A stretch of DNA of 32,399 nucleotides from Furfurilactobacillus entadae (lineage in GTDB: Bacteria; Bacillota; Bacilli; Lactobacillales; Lactobacillaceae): assembly GCF_045862745.1 (NCBI RefSeq), contig NZ_BQXN01000026.1, forward strand, positions 1 to 32,399. Reading direction: 5' to 3'. Positions 7,704 to 16,231 of the stretch are shown here, in pieces. The position numbers and the translations under genes are program-made. The number at the start of each line of letters is the position of its first letter. The first letter of the stretch is position 1. The notes below the pieces were generated by a model. It was not told the origin of the DNA. It ran no database searches and saw only the letters and a program-made list of their open reading frames with translations.

Positions 7704-8039
7704 CTACCGATGTGAAATAAGCCTGTTCGCTTCACTTTCTAACCGAAAGAGCGTACCCTCCGGACTCTGCCGGAAGTCGTTTGCAAATGTCTCACTCATT
7801 GGGTCAACACGCCCAACTTCATCACCAACAATGTCTTCAACAACCAATTGGTTTCCAGCCCACGTCACTTCATCATAGTGGCCATCCAATAAGTAATCGA
7901 CCCAGTACTGTAACGTATCATGAACGGCGTTTGCCATGACCTGTTCTTCCGTTACTTGATGCTCACCATCGCGCCGCGCGTTTTCTTCCTGAACCTTTAA
8001 AAGGACCTCGTGCATGTTTTCTGGAATTTCTTGACTCAT
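7704..8039 (-). CDS. Conserved-looking hypothetical protein, 111 aa
   Basis: An acidic, soluble protein (MSQEIPENMHEVLLKVQEEN at the start; VDYLLDGHYDEVTWAGNQLV in the middle) without signal peptide or membrane segment. ATG at 8039 is preceded by GAGGTGAG at good spacing, and a TATAAT (about 8074-8079, minus strand) lies upstream, so it is expressed from its own promoter. I do not recognise a family. It is followed by a hairpin terminator. Confidence 0.75.
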   Translation of the reverse strand: MSQEIPENMHEVLLKVQEENARRDGEHQVTEEQVMANAVHDTLQYWVDYLLDGHYDEVTWAGNQLVVEDIVGDEVGRVDPMSETFANDFRQSPEGTLFRLESEANRLISHR

Positions 8040-8213
8040 TTTCTCACCTCGTTAATAAAGCTCTTGGTTTTATTATACCGTTTGTCGCCTACCTTGGTGT
8101 ACATTCGCTAACATTTTCTGCTGTTTAAACCCACTTCATCCGGCGGGGGTCACAATGTGTCGGTTAAAATACCCATCCCCGCATGGCCTTCTTGTTCTGA
8201 CTCCCGAAAACGC

Positions 8214-8326
8214 GGGCACAGGCGCAGGTCGCTTCTCAGGTAACACAAACGGGGAACTCATGGACATAACCCGTCCATAAATTCCCCGTTTGTGTTACCT
8301 GAGTGGGCCTAAACGCGCCTGTTCCC
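8214..8326. repeat. Giant palindromic intergenic element, copy 1
   Basis: A nested palindrome. The outer arms 8214-8225 and 8315-8326 match at 11 of 12 positions (GGGCACAGGCGC versus GCGCCTGTTCCC). The inner arms 8235-8266 and about 8273-8303 are nearly perfect (CTCAGGTAACACAAACGGGG opposite CCCCGTTTGTGTTACCTGAG) with ATGGAC/GTCCAT at the tip. It ends 4 bases from the pepD stop. It shares its flanks (GGCGCAGG on the left, GTGGGCCTAA-CGCGCC on the right) and the ATGGAY tip with the element at 13061-13151, while the stem sequence between differs. It may act as the pepD terminator, but no U-tract follows it on the minus strand. Confidence 0.85.
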
Positions 8327-8329
8327 GCT

Positions 8330-9757
8330 CTATAAATTAATATCCATATTGAACGTTAGCTTGGACATTTCCAAACCTTCCGTTACCAAATGACCAATCA
8401 ATGCCATTGTCTTTTCACGCATTGCTGCCACGATCTTGTGGTTTGCGTCCGTTAAGTGTGCCGTCAGCTCATCACCCGTGAGGTGTTTATCTGCGGCTTC
8501 CTGTTCGATGGTTGCCATCATGCGGCGCATCTCTTCACGACAGTCCTTCAAGTAATCAATGTCTTCTTGAATGAAGTGGCTGTAATGACTTTCTGTCAGC
8601 ATCGCAATCGTCCGGTACATCCAGTACGCATACTTTACGTTATACGTCATGGATGTGTTGCTGAAGCTATCGTCCGTATCCGTTGCGTTCGCATAAAATG
8701 GCAAGAATGGCGTGAACGTTGGCACCCCAATTGAGAGCCACATTACAGCAGACATTGCTTCAGGAACATCAGTCCGAATCTGCAAGATGTGACTTTGTTG
8801 CGTCCGGTTCAATGAAATTGGTCGGTAACGCGTCTTGTCTTCTTCAGAGCCATGGCCCATTGGGTCAAACGGTGTTTCGTTGTAGTGAGACCCCTCGATG
8901 TATTCAATGTCTTCCAAACTGATCAACCGGCTTGAATGACAAATGAACGGTAAATTACTTGATTCTGGATCTTGTTTAATTTCAGGGTTCAGGTACCGTT
9001 GAGCAAACCAAACACGTGGTGTGTTGTAGTGGCGGTCCTTTTCTGTATCAGTCCCGAAAATATGACGGAAGTTCCAGCCCGTCTTGTCAGGGTTTAAGTG
9101 GTGTTCATCAACAAATTCACGAATCCCGTCAGACCACATAAAGTTGTCTGGATCGTCAAAGTCAATTTGTTCTTGGCCCACTTGGTTTGCAGTGATGACG
9201 TAGGCGTCATCTGGAATCCGTGAAGCCACCCAGTGATGGCCCGTAACGATTTCCATGTACCAAATGTCCTTATCGTCAGCAAAAATCACCCCATTACCTT
9301 CAGGTGACCCGTACTTAGCAATCAGGCCACCTAAGTAAGTGACCCCTTCTTTAGCAGAATTGATGAAGGGCAAAACCATCGTTTGCATCGTGTCTTCAGC
9401 CATTCCGTCAACAACCAGCGGATCGTAAGCCAAAACCTTTTCGTTCGCGTACACACTTTCTGTGGCGGACATGGCGATGTTCTTTTCGTTGAACCCACTT
9501 TCGTCGTAGATCCCTTCGCTAGGAACATCAACGTTTGGCGTTCCTTGGTACCGGTAGCCACTTTCTGGCAATGGTGCCTTGAAGCCATTTTGTGTGGACA
9601 CTAGGTTTTCATGGCGACCACTAACTGCAGGGTACATCACAACCTTTTGTGGTGTGATTGGTAAGAACGTGTCATCATTTCTGGCAATCATGACGGAGCC
9701 ATCAACGGACGCCTTCTTACCAACTAAAACTGTGGTACATGCTTTATCCCATTTCAT
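8330..9757 (-). CDS. pepD: C69-family dipeptidase (PepD)
   Basis: 475 residues. After the short N-terminal MKWDKA comes CTTVLVGKKAS; in C69 (PepD/dipeptidase A) enzymes this Cys becomes the N-terminal nucleophile after self-cleavage. SVMIARNDDTFLP and later NEKNIAMSATESVYANEKVL, VTGHHWVASRIPDDAYVITAN and FICHSSRLISLEDI follow the family pattern of Ntn-hydrolases. It hydrolyses dipeptides in the cytoplasm, a normal part of peptide nutrition in lactic acid bacteria. The ATG at 9757 is preceded by GAGAAGGG. Monocistronic, transcribed away from the HAD gene. Confidence 0.95.
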   Translation of the reverse strand: MKWDKACTTVLVGKKASVDGSVMIARNDDTFLPITPQKVVMYPAVSGRHENLVSTQNGFKAPLPESGYRYQGTPNVDVPSEGIYDESGFNEKNIAMSATESVYANEKVLAYDPLVVDGMAEDTMQTMVLPFINSAKEGVTYLGGLIAKYGSPEGNGVIFADDKDIWYMEIVTGHHWVASRIPDDAYVITANQVGQEQIDFDDPDNFMWSDGIREFVDEHHLNPDKTGWNFRHIFGTDTEKDRHYNTPRVWFAQRYLNPEIKQDPESSNLPFICHSSRLISLEDIEYIEGSHYNETPFDPMGHGSEEDKTRYRPISLNRTQQSHILQIRTDVPEAMSAVMWLSIGVPTFTPFLPFYANATDTDDSFSNTSMTYNVKYAYWMYRTIAMLTESHYSHFIQEDIDYLKDCREEMRRMMATIEQEAADKHLTGDELTAHLTDANHKIVAAMREKTMALIGHLVTEGLEMSKLTFNMDINL

Positions 9758-9875
9758 CGTTATTCTACCCTTCTCAACAAATTTTTCGTTTCTGTTAATT
9801 TACTCATTTTAACTCACTTCAGGTTGGAGTACCACTCGCGAACCCGACCACAACATTCGGCACCACCATCTTTGG

Positions 9876-9902
9876 TATAATAACTTTAATTACAATTAAA
9901 GT
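9876..9902 (+). promoter_or_regulatory. -10 box followed by perfect 9-2-9 palindrome
   Basis: TATAAT (9876-9881) is followed directly by ACTTTAATT-AC-AATTAAAGT (9883-9902), an exact inverted repeat covering the likely start site of the HAD gene transcript. A repressor bound here would block initiation. The -35 is poor. The regulator is unknown; AT-rich palindromes of this kind are common for MarR proteins, of which the window has three. Confidence 0.6.
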
Positions 9903-9911
9903 AGTATTTCC

Positions 9912-10544
9912 ATGCAAAATTTTCTTTTTGATGTTGATGGTACCCTGATTGACTCCGAAAAAATGTACATGCTGTCCATGCAACGGGCCCTCGCTGACTT
10001 TGGCCATGACTTTGCCTACGACCAACTGTCACCAACGTTTGGCACCACTGCCATGATTGCCCTGCACGATGTAGGCATCACCGATGATGAAGCGCCTGCC
10101 GTTCTGAAAAAGTGGCAAGTGTACGAAGATGATTATTACGACACCATGCACGTCTATGCCGGTGTTGAGGCCGTTTTAAAGCAGCTTCATGAAAATCACC
10201 GACTTAAAACGGCCATCGTCACGTCCAAACTGATGCCCGAATATCAACGTGATCTGATCGACAACTTTAATTTGGATCAGTACATGGATGCCCGGGTAAC
10301 CGCTGATGAAGTGGCACACGGCAAGCCATCACCCGAATCACTAAACGCCGCCATTCATAAACTCACCCTTGATCCCCAAATCACCGTTTACGTTGGGGAC
10401 ACCATTTACGATCAACAGGCTGCTCATGCCGCTGGCCTCAGTTTTGCACTTGTTACATGGGGTGGGCCAAAGGATCAGGCCTTAATTCGTGACAGCAATT
10501 TTGTTATCGACAAACCACATGACTTATTAAACCTGATTGATTAA
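9912..10544 (+). CDS. HAD-superfamily hydrolase, phosphoglycolate phosphatase-like
   Basis: 210 residues. Motif I is FLFDVDGTLID (nucleophile Asp7, general acid Asp9); a helical cap spans about 17-90; motif II is IVTSK, motif III Lys is in HGKPSPE, and motif IV is VYVGDTIYDQQAA with its acidic pair. It is a Mg-dependent small-molecule phosphatase of the Gph/PGM-like class; the substrate cannot be read. The start must be 9912, since the next Met lies after motif I, yet the ribosome site is weak. It is 43 bases upstream of the broken hydrolase and probably co-transcribed with it. Confidence 0.9.
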   Translation: MQNFLFDVDGTLIDSEKMYMLSMQRALADFGHDFAYDQLSPTFGTTAMIALHDVGITDDEAPAVLKKWQVYEDDYYDTMHVYAGVEAVLKQLHENHRLKTAIVTSKLMPEYQRDLIDNFNLDQYMDARVTADEVAHGKPSPESLNAAIHKLTLDPQITVYVGDTIYDQQAAHAAGLSFALVTWGGPKDQALIRDSNFVIDKPHDLLNLID

Positions 10545-10587
10545 CTCCCATCGTCAGCACCACTTTTGATGCAGAAAGGCGCTCATT

Positions 10588-11437
10588 ATGATCACTTATC
10601 ATACGGTTAACGTTGCTGGATTAGACATCTTTTATCGAGAAGCAGGGGCCAGTGACAAACCCACACTGCTGCTTTTGCACGGCTTCCCCACCGCGAGTCA
10701 CATGTTTCGTGATTTAATGCCCCAGTTAGCGGCGCACTTTCACTTAATTGCGCCGGATTTTCCCGGTTTTGGCCAGTCCAGTGCGCCGGACCACACAACG
10801 TTTAGCTACACCTTTGACCACCTCGCCGAGGTGACAACGGCCTTTTTAGAACAGCTACAACTGGACCACTTTTACATGTACGTTTTTGATTACGGTGCGC
10901 CCATCGGTTTTCGGATTGCCACGGCCCATCCAGAGTGGCTTCTCGGGATCATTAGCCAAAATGGGAACGTTTATCAGGAAGGTCTGGGCGAGAAATGGGC
11001 CACCCGGCAGGACTTCTGGGATCACCCAACGCCTGCTAAACGTGACCAGTATCGAACCGCCTTTGCACCAGAAACAATCAAGCAACAATATACGTTTGGA
11101 ACGCCCGCAAACAGTGTGTCACCAGATGGTTATACACTGGACATTGCCTACATCCCAGACACCTGATTATGCGGAACGCCAGTTAGATTTGATTTTCGAC
11201 TATCAGACTAACATCAAACTGTATCCCGCCTTCCAAACATACTTACGGACGGCGCAACCAAAACTTTTGGCCATCTGGGGGAAAAATGATCCCTCGTTCA
11301 TTTACCCCGGTGCAGCCGCCTTTAAAAAAGACGATCCGAACACGAAGGTCATCCTTGTTGATAGCGGTCACTTTGCCCTCGAATCACACGCGGATGTCAT
11401 CGCAACGGCAATCAAAGATTACTTTGTTGACGCATAA
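10588..11437 (+). pseudogene. Alpha/beta hydrolase (haloalkane dehalogenase/epoxide hydrolase type), frameshifted
   Basis: Frame one (10588-11166) gives the N-terminal two thirds: LLHGFPTASHMF (oxyanion loop), FPGFGQS, and FDYGAPIGFRIA, where Asp stands at the nucleophile elbow as in dehalogenases and epoxide hydrolases. It then runs to a TGA at 11164-11166. The missing C-terminus continues in the next frame from about 11160: PDYAERQLDLIFDYQTNIKL, LLAIWGKNDPSF (acid Asp) and DSGHFALE (catalytic His), to TAA at 11435-11437. One base gained or lost near 11150-11166 explains this. The ribosome site AGAAAGG is good and codon use is normal, so the lesion is recent or a sequencing error. Confidence 0.88.
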
Positions 11438-11463
11438 CCACGTGCTCTAATCTAGCTAACGCA

Positions 11464-11502
11464 AAAACGCCCACATGGACAAGAAGTCCATGTGGGCGTT
11501 TT
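11464..11502. terminator. Bidirectional terminator
   Basis: A perfect stem AAAACGCCCACATGGAC / GTCCATGTGGGCGTTTT with a 5-base loop, between the convergent hydrolase remnant (+) and lrgB (-). Confidence 0.93.
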
Positions 11503-11511
11503 ATAAACACT

Positions 11512-12291
11512 TTAGTGAATTCCAACAATCGTTGCGAAAATTGGAACCACAATATCAATAACAATACTGATGATAACCACGGCAATGGCAGCCATTGAAC
11601 CTTGGGCAGAACCCAACTTCAACGCAAAGGCTGAACCAACCGTGTGACCTGATGTTCCCAAGCCAAGACCAGTCCCGATTGGGTCTGAGTTCAACCGGAA
11701 GACCTTAACAAGCCAACCACCCAGTGCGTAAATGATCACGGCGTTTAAGATACATGCCATGGCCGTTACGGCTGAGTTCCCACCAATCGCAGTGGCAATT
11801 GGTAAGGCAATCGCTGTTGTTGCAGCCTGTGGCAACATGGAAGCAATCCCAACGGTGCTCAAGCCAAAGGCCTTTGAAATTCCGTAAATCACAAACAGTG
11901 AGACGAAGGCCCCAATGATCAAAGACAAGAGAATTTCTAACCAGAACTTCTTTACGATGTCGTTACGTTTGTACAACGGAACCGCAAACGCGATTGTTGC
12001 TGGGTTAAGGAACCAGAAGATGATGTCCCCACCTGGCTTATAGGCCATCGTGTAGAACTTAGCGGTGTCCATTCCCAACATCTTAGCAAGAATAACTAAA
12101 ATAATAATTCCAAGAACCATCCCAACGAATAATGGTTGGAATAAGAAGAAGCCGTTAGTCTTTTCGAATAACCATTGACCCAATAAATAAACGGCGATGG
12201 ATAAGAAGATCCCAAAGAACGGTGTGACAAAGTATGCCAGAGGTCCCTTGATGACCGGAGCGGCGGCAGCCGCTAAAATTGATACGGACAT
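11512..12291 (-). CDS. lrgB: LrgB-family murein hydrolase regulator
   Basis: 259 residues with about seven membrane segments. Family features include FWFLNPATIAFAVPLYKR, LSTVGIASMLPQAATTAIAL and GLGTSGHTVGSAFAL near the C-terminus. LrgB works with LrgA in the membrane; the pair is described as an antiholin-like system controlling murein hydrolase activity and, in several Firmicutes, pyruvate uptake. ATG at 12291 has GGGAGG eight bases upstream and starts 15 bases after the lrgA stop. The lytTS two-component genes follow upstream on the same strand, which supports lrgAB as their target. Confidence 0.95.
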   Translation of the reverse strand: MSVSILAAAAAPVIKGPLAYFVTPFFGIFLSIAVYLLGQWLFEKTNGFFLFQPLFVGMVLGIIILVILAKMLGMDTAKFYTMAYKPGGDIIFWFLNPATIAFAVPLYKRNDIVKKFWLEILLSLIIGAFVSLFVIYGISKAFGLSTVGIASMLPQAATTAIALPIATAIGGNSAVTAMACILNAVIIYALGGWLVKVFRLNSDPIGTGLGLGTSGHTVGSAFALKLGSAQGSMAAIAVVIISIVIDIVVPIFATIVGIH

Positions 12292-12306
12292 GGTGTAACC
12301 CTCCCT

Positions 12307-12762
12307 TTACTTTTCGTCCTTTGAATTAACCGTTGCGTCACCATGGAACCAGTTGACCCGAATCCAGATGAACAAGCGCGTTGTGTAGGCCACAACAACC
12401 AGTAAGACTGCCGTGGACAAAATGATGACACAGACGAGCTTCCAACCTTCGTTTTGCAAAATGCCTAACGTGCCGGCAAGTTGAATCCCCGATGGAACAA
12501 ACAGAAAACCAATCAAGCTGATCATGATGGCTCCAAATGAGTCAACCCATTCAACCTTCACGATTTTAAACGTCAGTGCTAAGTACAGCAGAACCAGCCC
12601 AATAACGGGGGTTGGCAATGGGAACTTAGGGAACGTCTTGCTGACATATTCAGAAATCAGCCATGAAATGAACAAAATCGTGGCGTAAATTCCGATTTGG
12701 ATCAGAATCGGTGCATCCTTTTTCGGTGCAGCGTCGTTGCTGGGCTTATTATTAGCAGCCAT
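12307..12762 (-). CDS. lrgA: LrgA-family holin-like protein
   Basis: 151 residues with four predicted membrane segments. The stretch FPLPTPVIGLVLLYLALTF and the following FGAIMISLIGFLFVPSGIQL are typical of LrgA/CidA. The frame extends to 12819, but the ATG at 12762 is preceded by AAGGAGG at ideal spacing. The first 25 residues are hydrophilic and Asn/Pro/Lys-rich. It forms an operon with lrgB. Expression in related species depends on LytSR and carbon status; here the 400-base region upstream probably holds the LytT target. Confidence 0.93.
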   Translation of the reverse strand: MAANNKPSNDAAPKKDAPILIQIGIYATILFISWLISEYVSKTFPKFPLPTPVIGLVLLYLALTFKIVKVEWVDSFGAIMISLIGFLFVPSGIQLAGTLGILQNEGWKLVCVIILSTAVLLVVVAYTTRLFIWIRVNWFHGDATVNSKDEK

Positions 12763-13060
12763 AACAACATCCTCCTTAGTGTTTGTGAATAATTGCTTAA
12801 ATGAACCAAGACTACTCACTTCGGGTAATCCAGTTTACGTTTAAATTTTAGTAGATTCATCACCAAAAAGCACGTATTTACAGCCAAAGGGCCGAATTCT
12901 CTTCTGAAATACCCTCGTCACAATCTGGGTTACTTTTCATCTTGTGCAAAGGTTAGCGAAATTAACTAATAACGCGGATATTCACGGGGATTTCAGGTGT
13001 AAAAATTGGCCGGATTCTTCATTAGATAACGCCGCACCTACACAGTCGAAACGCGAAATT
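12763..13060. other. lrgA upstream regulatory region
   Basis: No gene. On the minus strand two TAACC-starting boxes (TAACCTTTG and TAACCCAGA, about 12955-12923) are spaced 23 bases apart, a direct-repeat arrangement compatible with LytTR binding upstream of a weak -10 (TAAAAT near 12848). This is a suggestion only. ATAACGCCGCAC at 13026-13037 repeats a 12-base piece of the palindromic element that follows. Confidence 0.4.
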
Positions 13061-13151
13061 GGGCGCAGGCCCACTTAAATAACGCCGCACACTCATGGAT
13101 AAAAAACATCCATCAGTGTGCGGCGTTATTTAAGTGGGCCTAAGCGCGCCC
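13061..13151. repeat. Giant palindromic intergenic element, copy 2
   Basis: Arms 13068-13100 and 13108-13140 are almost perfectly complementary (GGCCCACTTAAATAACGCCG with its complement, then CACACT and the ATGGAT/ATCCAT tip), and the outer GGGCGC (13061-13066) pairs with GCGCCC (13146-13151). Like copy 1 it begins GGCGCAGG and ends GTGGGCCTAA-CGCGCC, and it lies just 18 bases past a minus-strand stop (lytT). It may act as a terminator or RNA stabiliser between lytT and lrgA. Confidence 0.87.
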
Positions 13152-13169
13152 TTTTTCGCTCTGTTTTTC

Positions 13170-13901
13170 TTACATGTTTAATCGTTGTTTCATTTGCTTC
13201 ACAAACGAACGGCTCACCGGCACCTTATCGCCATTGATCAACGTGATTTGGTACGTGTGATTAAACCACGGTTCCACCTCCGAAATGGCCCGCAAATTGA
13301 CCACAATACTCCGGTGGATCTGCATAAACTGATCCGCTGGGAGTCGGTCGATTAACCAGCTCAACGTTTGGTGTGCGTGAAACTGACCGGTCACAGTGGT
13401 TAATTTCAACTCGCCGTTTTCCACAAAGCACGTTAACAAGTCGTCCTGGCGCAGCACCCGCGTTTTATCATCCTCAGTGATGGAAATCATTCCGCTGACT
13501 CCTGCCGGGGTTGTTTGCAATTTATCACCAGCCTCATGCGCGTCGCGAATCGCCGCAGCCTTGGTCAGTGCCTGATCGATTCGCTCCTGTTCAAACGGCT
13601 TTAGAACATAATCCACCGCGTCCACGTTAAACGCCTGAACCGCGTAGTTATCGTATGCCGTTGCAAAAATCACCAAGGGTGGCGTCGCTAACTGTTTCAG
13701 TTTATCCGCCAGATCGAAGCCACTTTCATTATTTAACGCAATGTCCAAAAAGACTAAATCCATCGGTGTTGTGAGTAATAAACCGATCGCTTCGTTAATT
13801 GTTTCCGCCTGAACGACCTGACGGACCAGCGGATTGTGTGTCAATAAATACGTTAGTTCATCACGGGCTAACGGTTCGTCGTCAACGACCAAGACCTTCA
13901 T
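13170..13901 (-). CDS. lytT: LytTR-type response regulator
   Basis: 243 residues. The receiver domain (1-120) has the acidic pair in VVDDEPLARDEL, the phosphorylation Asp in LVFLDIALN, and the conserved Thr/Lys (FATAYDNYA, DYVLKPFE). The C-terminal LytTR DNA-binding domain (about 140-243) includes LLTCFVENGELKLTTV, FMQIHRSIVVNL and NGDKVPVSRSFVKQMKQRL. The start at 13901 has AAAGGAGG and overlaps the kinase gene by 20 bases. It should activate lrgAB downstream, as in the LytSR systems of staphylococci and bacilli. Confidence 0.95.
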   Translation of the reverse strand: MKVLVVDDEPLARDELTYLLTHNPLVRQVVQAETINEAIGLLLTTPMDLVFLDIALNNESGFDLADKLKQLATPPLVIFATAYDNYAVQAFNVDAVDYVLKPFEQERIDQALTKAAAIRDAHEAGDKLQTTPAGVSGMISITEDDKTRVLRQDDLLTCFVENGELKLTTVTGQFHAHQTLSWLIDRLPADQFMQIHRSIVVNLRAISEVEPWFNHTYQITLINGDKVPVSRSFVKQMKQRLNM

Positions 13902-15639
13902 TTAATGCGACCTCCTTTCGGGGAATCCGGACCGTTACCGTTGTTCCCTGTTGACCTGTTTCAAACTTCAAATGGCTAGCGGAACCATATAGTCCCGTCA
14001 GCCGTGCATTTAAGTTTTCCAATGCCGTGCCGCTACCATTAGCTGACGCGACAACCTGGTGGCCCAACTGCGGCAGCACCGTTGCGTCAATCCCATGACC
14101 ATTATCCGTGACCGCCACAACCAGTGACGTCGCGGTCTCCGTCACACTAATTTTTACCACGTTGCCAGACCGGCGATCGCCAAACGCATGCCGAATTGCA
14201 TTCTCCACCAAAACCTGAATTGTAAACGGCGGTAGCAGCACATTAGCTGCCGTTTGAATGTCAAACTGAACGTCATACTTATCTGGAAAACGCGTTTGTT
14301 CCAAGGATAAGTACGCATCCACATGCTCCCGTTCCTGCCGCAACGGGATTTCCGTTTCCCGAACCCCTTGTAAGTTGGTCCGAAAGTACGTTGATAATTG
14401 TAACAGTAGCGTTCGCGCCTTATCTGCGTCCGTCCGCATCAGCGCCGAAATCGTGTTGATCGCATTGAAAAAGAAGTGGGGATTAACCTGCGCTTGCAGT
14501 GACTTGATCTCCGCATCCTTCACCAACTTTGACTGTTCCTCCGCCATCCCTAGCGCTAACTGGCTGGAAAAAATGGACGCTAATCCGGTGGCTAATTGCT
14601 CCTCAACCGGCGTTAAATCCTTGGCGTTCGTGAAGTACACCTTGAGCGTTCCCACCACATGCTGCTGAACAACTAGCGGGATCACAACGGCTGCTTCCAG
14701 TGGACAATCGTGGTACGGACAGCCAATTTCTGCTCGTGAATGGGCAATCCCCATGGTTCCTGTCGCCAACACCTTTTTCGACAGTTCCGTCATCACTTCT
14801 TTTTCCGGGATGTGGTGGTCGCTTCCGGGTCCGACATGCGCCAACACAGCGGTTGTATCCGTAATACCAATAGCGTCAAAATTCGTATAGTCTCGGATAA
14901 TTGTGGCCGCTTGTGTCGCGTTGATTTCGTTTAATCCGGAACTAAAAAACGGCACCGTTCGGTCAGCCAACTCTAACACATCATGCGTCTGAACCGCCCG
15001 TAATTGCTCTTCCTGGCGAATGTACGCTGAGATGATCGAAATAAAGATAGCCGTTCCCACACTGTTTAAAATCATCATTGGAAAAAAGATCAACCGAACG
15101 AGTTGAAACCCAGCGTCACTGAAAACAAAAATAAAAATCATCTGTACCGATTCCATCGTCAAGCCGGTCAAAGCCGAGGTCATCATGGTTGGATACTTGT
15201 CTCTATTAATGTAACGTTGCCCAATTCCACCGGACAACACTCCAACAATCACTGAGCTGGCAATGTAGAAAAGGTCAGACCCATTTCCTTGAATGACCCG
15301 GTGAATCCCGGCAATGAGCCCAACGATCCCACCAACCACCGGCCCACCGACTAATCCTGATACGGTGATGGCAAGCGTTCTGGTATTAGCAATGGAATCA
15401 GTCGCCGGTAATCCCGTTAGCCATGTCGTGGATACCAGTGTGTTGTGGGGCGTAATTTCAACCCCGGTTAAGTTTGAAATAATCGCAAACGCTGCGAAAA
15501 TTAAAATCAGGATGCCTTTGGACGTCCACGAATTTCGTTCCTTTAATAACCGGCGGAAATAACTAACATTGACCAGCAAAAACGCCAGCAAAATGATCAG
15601 TCCCACCCGTTGCATCATCAGTAAAAACAGTGTCAACAT
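13882..15639 (-). CDS. lytS: LytS-type sensor histidine kinase
   Basis: 585 residues. The N-terminus has about six membrane helices of the 5TM-LytS sensor (GLVGGPVVGGIVGLIAGIHR, SSVIVGVLSGGIGQRYINR). A GAF domain follows (about 225-365; FDAIGITDTTAVLAHVG and a Cys-containing IGCPYHDCPLEAAVVIPL). The His-kinase domain has VNPHFFFNAINTISAL with the phospho-accepting His, and the ATPase domain has LVENAIRHAFGDRR and DNGHGI. The frame could start at TTG 15684, but ATG 15639 has AAAGGAT at good spacing. It senses an envelope or metabolite signal and phosphorylates LytT. Confidence 0.94.
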   Translation of the reverse strand: MLTLFLLMMQRVGLIILLAFLLVNVSYFRRLLKERNSWTSKGILILIFAAFAIISNLTGVEITPHNTLVSTTWLTGLPATDSIANTRTLAITVSGLVGGPVVGGIVGLIAGIHRVIQGNGSDLFYIASSVIVGVLSGGIGQRYINRDKYPTMMTSALTGLTMESVQMIFIFVFSDAGFQLVRLIFFPMMILNSVGTAIFISIISAYIRQEEQLRAVQTHDVLELADRTVPFFSSGLNEINATQAATIIRDYTNFDAIGITDTTAVLAHVGPGSDHHIPEKEVMTELSKKVLATGTMGIAHSRAEIGCPYHDCPLEAAVVIPLVVQQHVVGTLKVYFTNAKDLTPVEEQLATGLASIFSSQLALGMAEEQSKLVKDAEIKSLQAQVNPHFFFNAINTISALMRTDADKARTLLLQLSTYFRTNLQGVRETEIPLRQEREHVDAYLSLEQTRFPDKYDVQFDIQTAANVLLPPFTIQVLVENAIRHAFGDRRSGNVVKISVTETATSLVVAVTDNGHGIDATVLPQLGHQVVASANGSGTALENLNARLTGLYGSASHLKFETGQQGTTVTVRIPRKEVALNEGLGR

Positions 15640-15740
15640 GGCTTTATCCTTTAATTCCTTGTCCTCGATAATTAGTATGGTCAATTATACGCCATTCCGT
15701 TAACTCCCCATAATCGAACACACTTTGTAATGGTCTGCGT

Positions 15741-15769
15741 TTTACATCACCGGATGACTCAGTTAAACT
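15741..15769 (+). promoter_or_regulatory. Promoter of the 122-aa gene
   Basis: TTTACA (15741-15746), 17 bases, TAAACT (15764-15769), about 33 bases before the GTG start at 15802. Confidence 0.65.
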
Positions 15770-15801
15770 AGGTTTAATCTCTAAAACAGGAGCCGGTTAC
15801 C

Positions 15802-16170
15802 GTGTCAGAAGATCGTTATTATCAACCTAAAAACAGTAAAGACGCCATGCGTTACATTGAACGCTTATTTAATCGCTACAAAGACGCACCGATTACGCAA
15901 GAACTCGTCGACTACAATCATAATCTGACGGGTGCGCTTCGTGGCGATATCGCAACGGCCGCAGCCAATGAAAATGCGCCGCACCGCCAGGACGCCGCCA
16001 TTGCCATGGCCGCTGAAATGGACCGGTGGGCCCGTGTTCGGGCGGCCGGCCAACCATACCGTGGTGAGCTAAAGCACTTCAAATTTGTTGGCCAAGCGGC
16101 AACACCGCGGTTTAAAGCAAACCCAATCAAAAACAATCAACGGGGGGCCATGCGCGCCTCACGCCACTAA
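15802..16170 (+). CDS. Hypothetical protein, 122 aa
   Basis: GTG start at 15802 with AGGAG nine bases upstream. A soluble, helical N-terminus (SKDAMRYIERLFNRYKDAPI), an Ala-rich middle (HRQDAAIAMAAEMDRWARVR) and a basic C-terminus (NPIKNNQRGAMRASRH). No signal peptide or membrane helix. The basic tail could bind nucleic acid, but this is a guess; I do not recognise the family. It is a single gene with its own promoter and terminator between convergent or divergent neighbours. Confidence 0.75.
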   Translation: MSEDRYYQPKNSKDAMRYIERLFNRYKDAPITQELVDYNHNLTGALRGDIATAAANENAPHRQDAAIAMAAEMDRWARVRAAGQPYRGELKHFKFVGQAATPRFKANPIKNNQRGAMRASRH

Positions 16171-16180
16171 TTTGCACAAA

Positions 16181-16228
16181 AAACAGGGTATCCATGAACT
16201 GATTTCATCGTTCATGGATGCCCTGTTT
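16181..16228. terminator. Bidirectional terminator
   Basis: AAACAGGG-T-ATCCATGAAC pairs with GTTCATGGAT-G-CCCTGTTT. It serves the 122-aa gene (+) and the DUF915 hydrolase (-), which converge here. Confidence 0.9.
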
Positions 16229-16231
16229 GCG

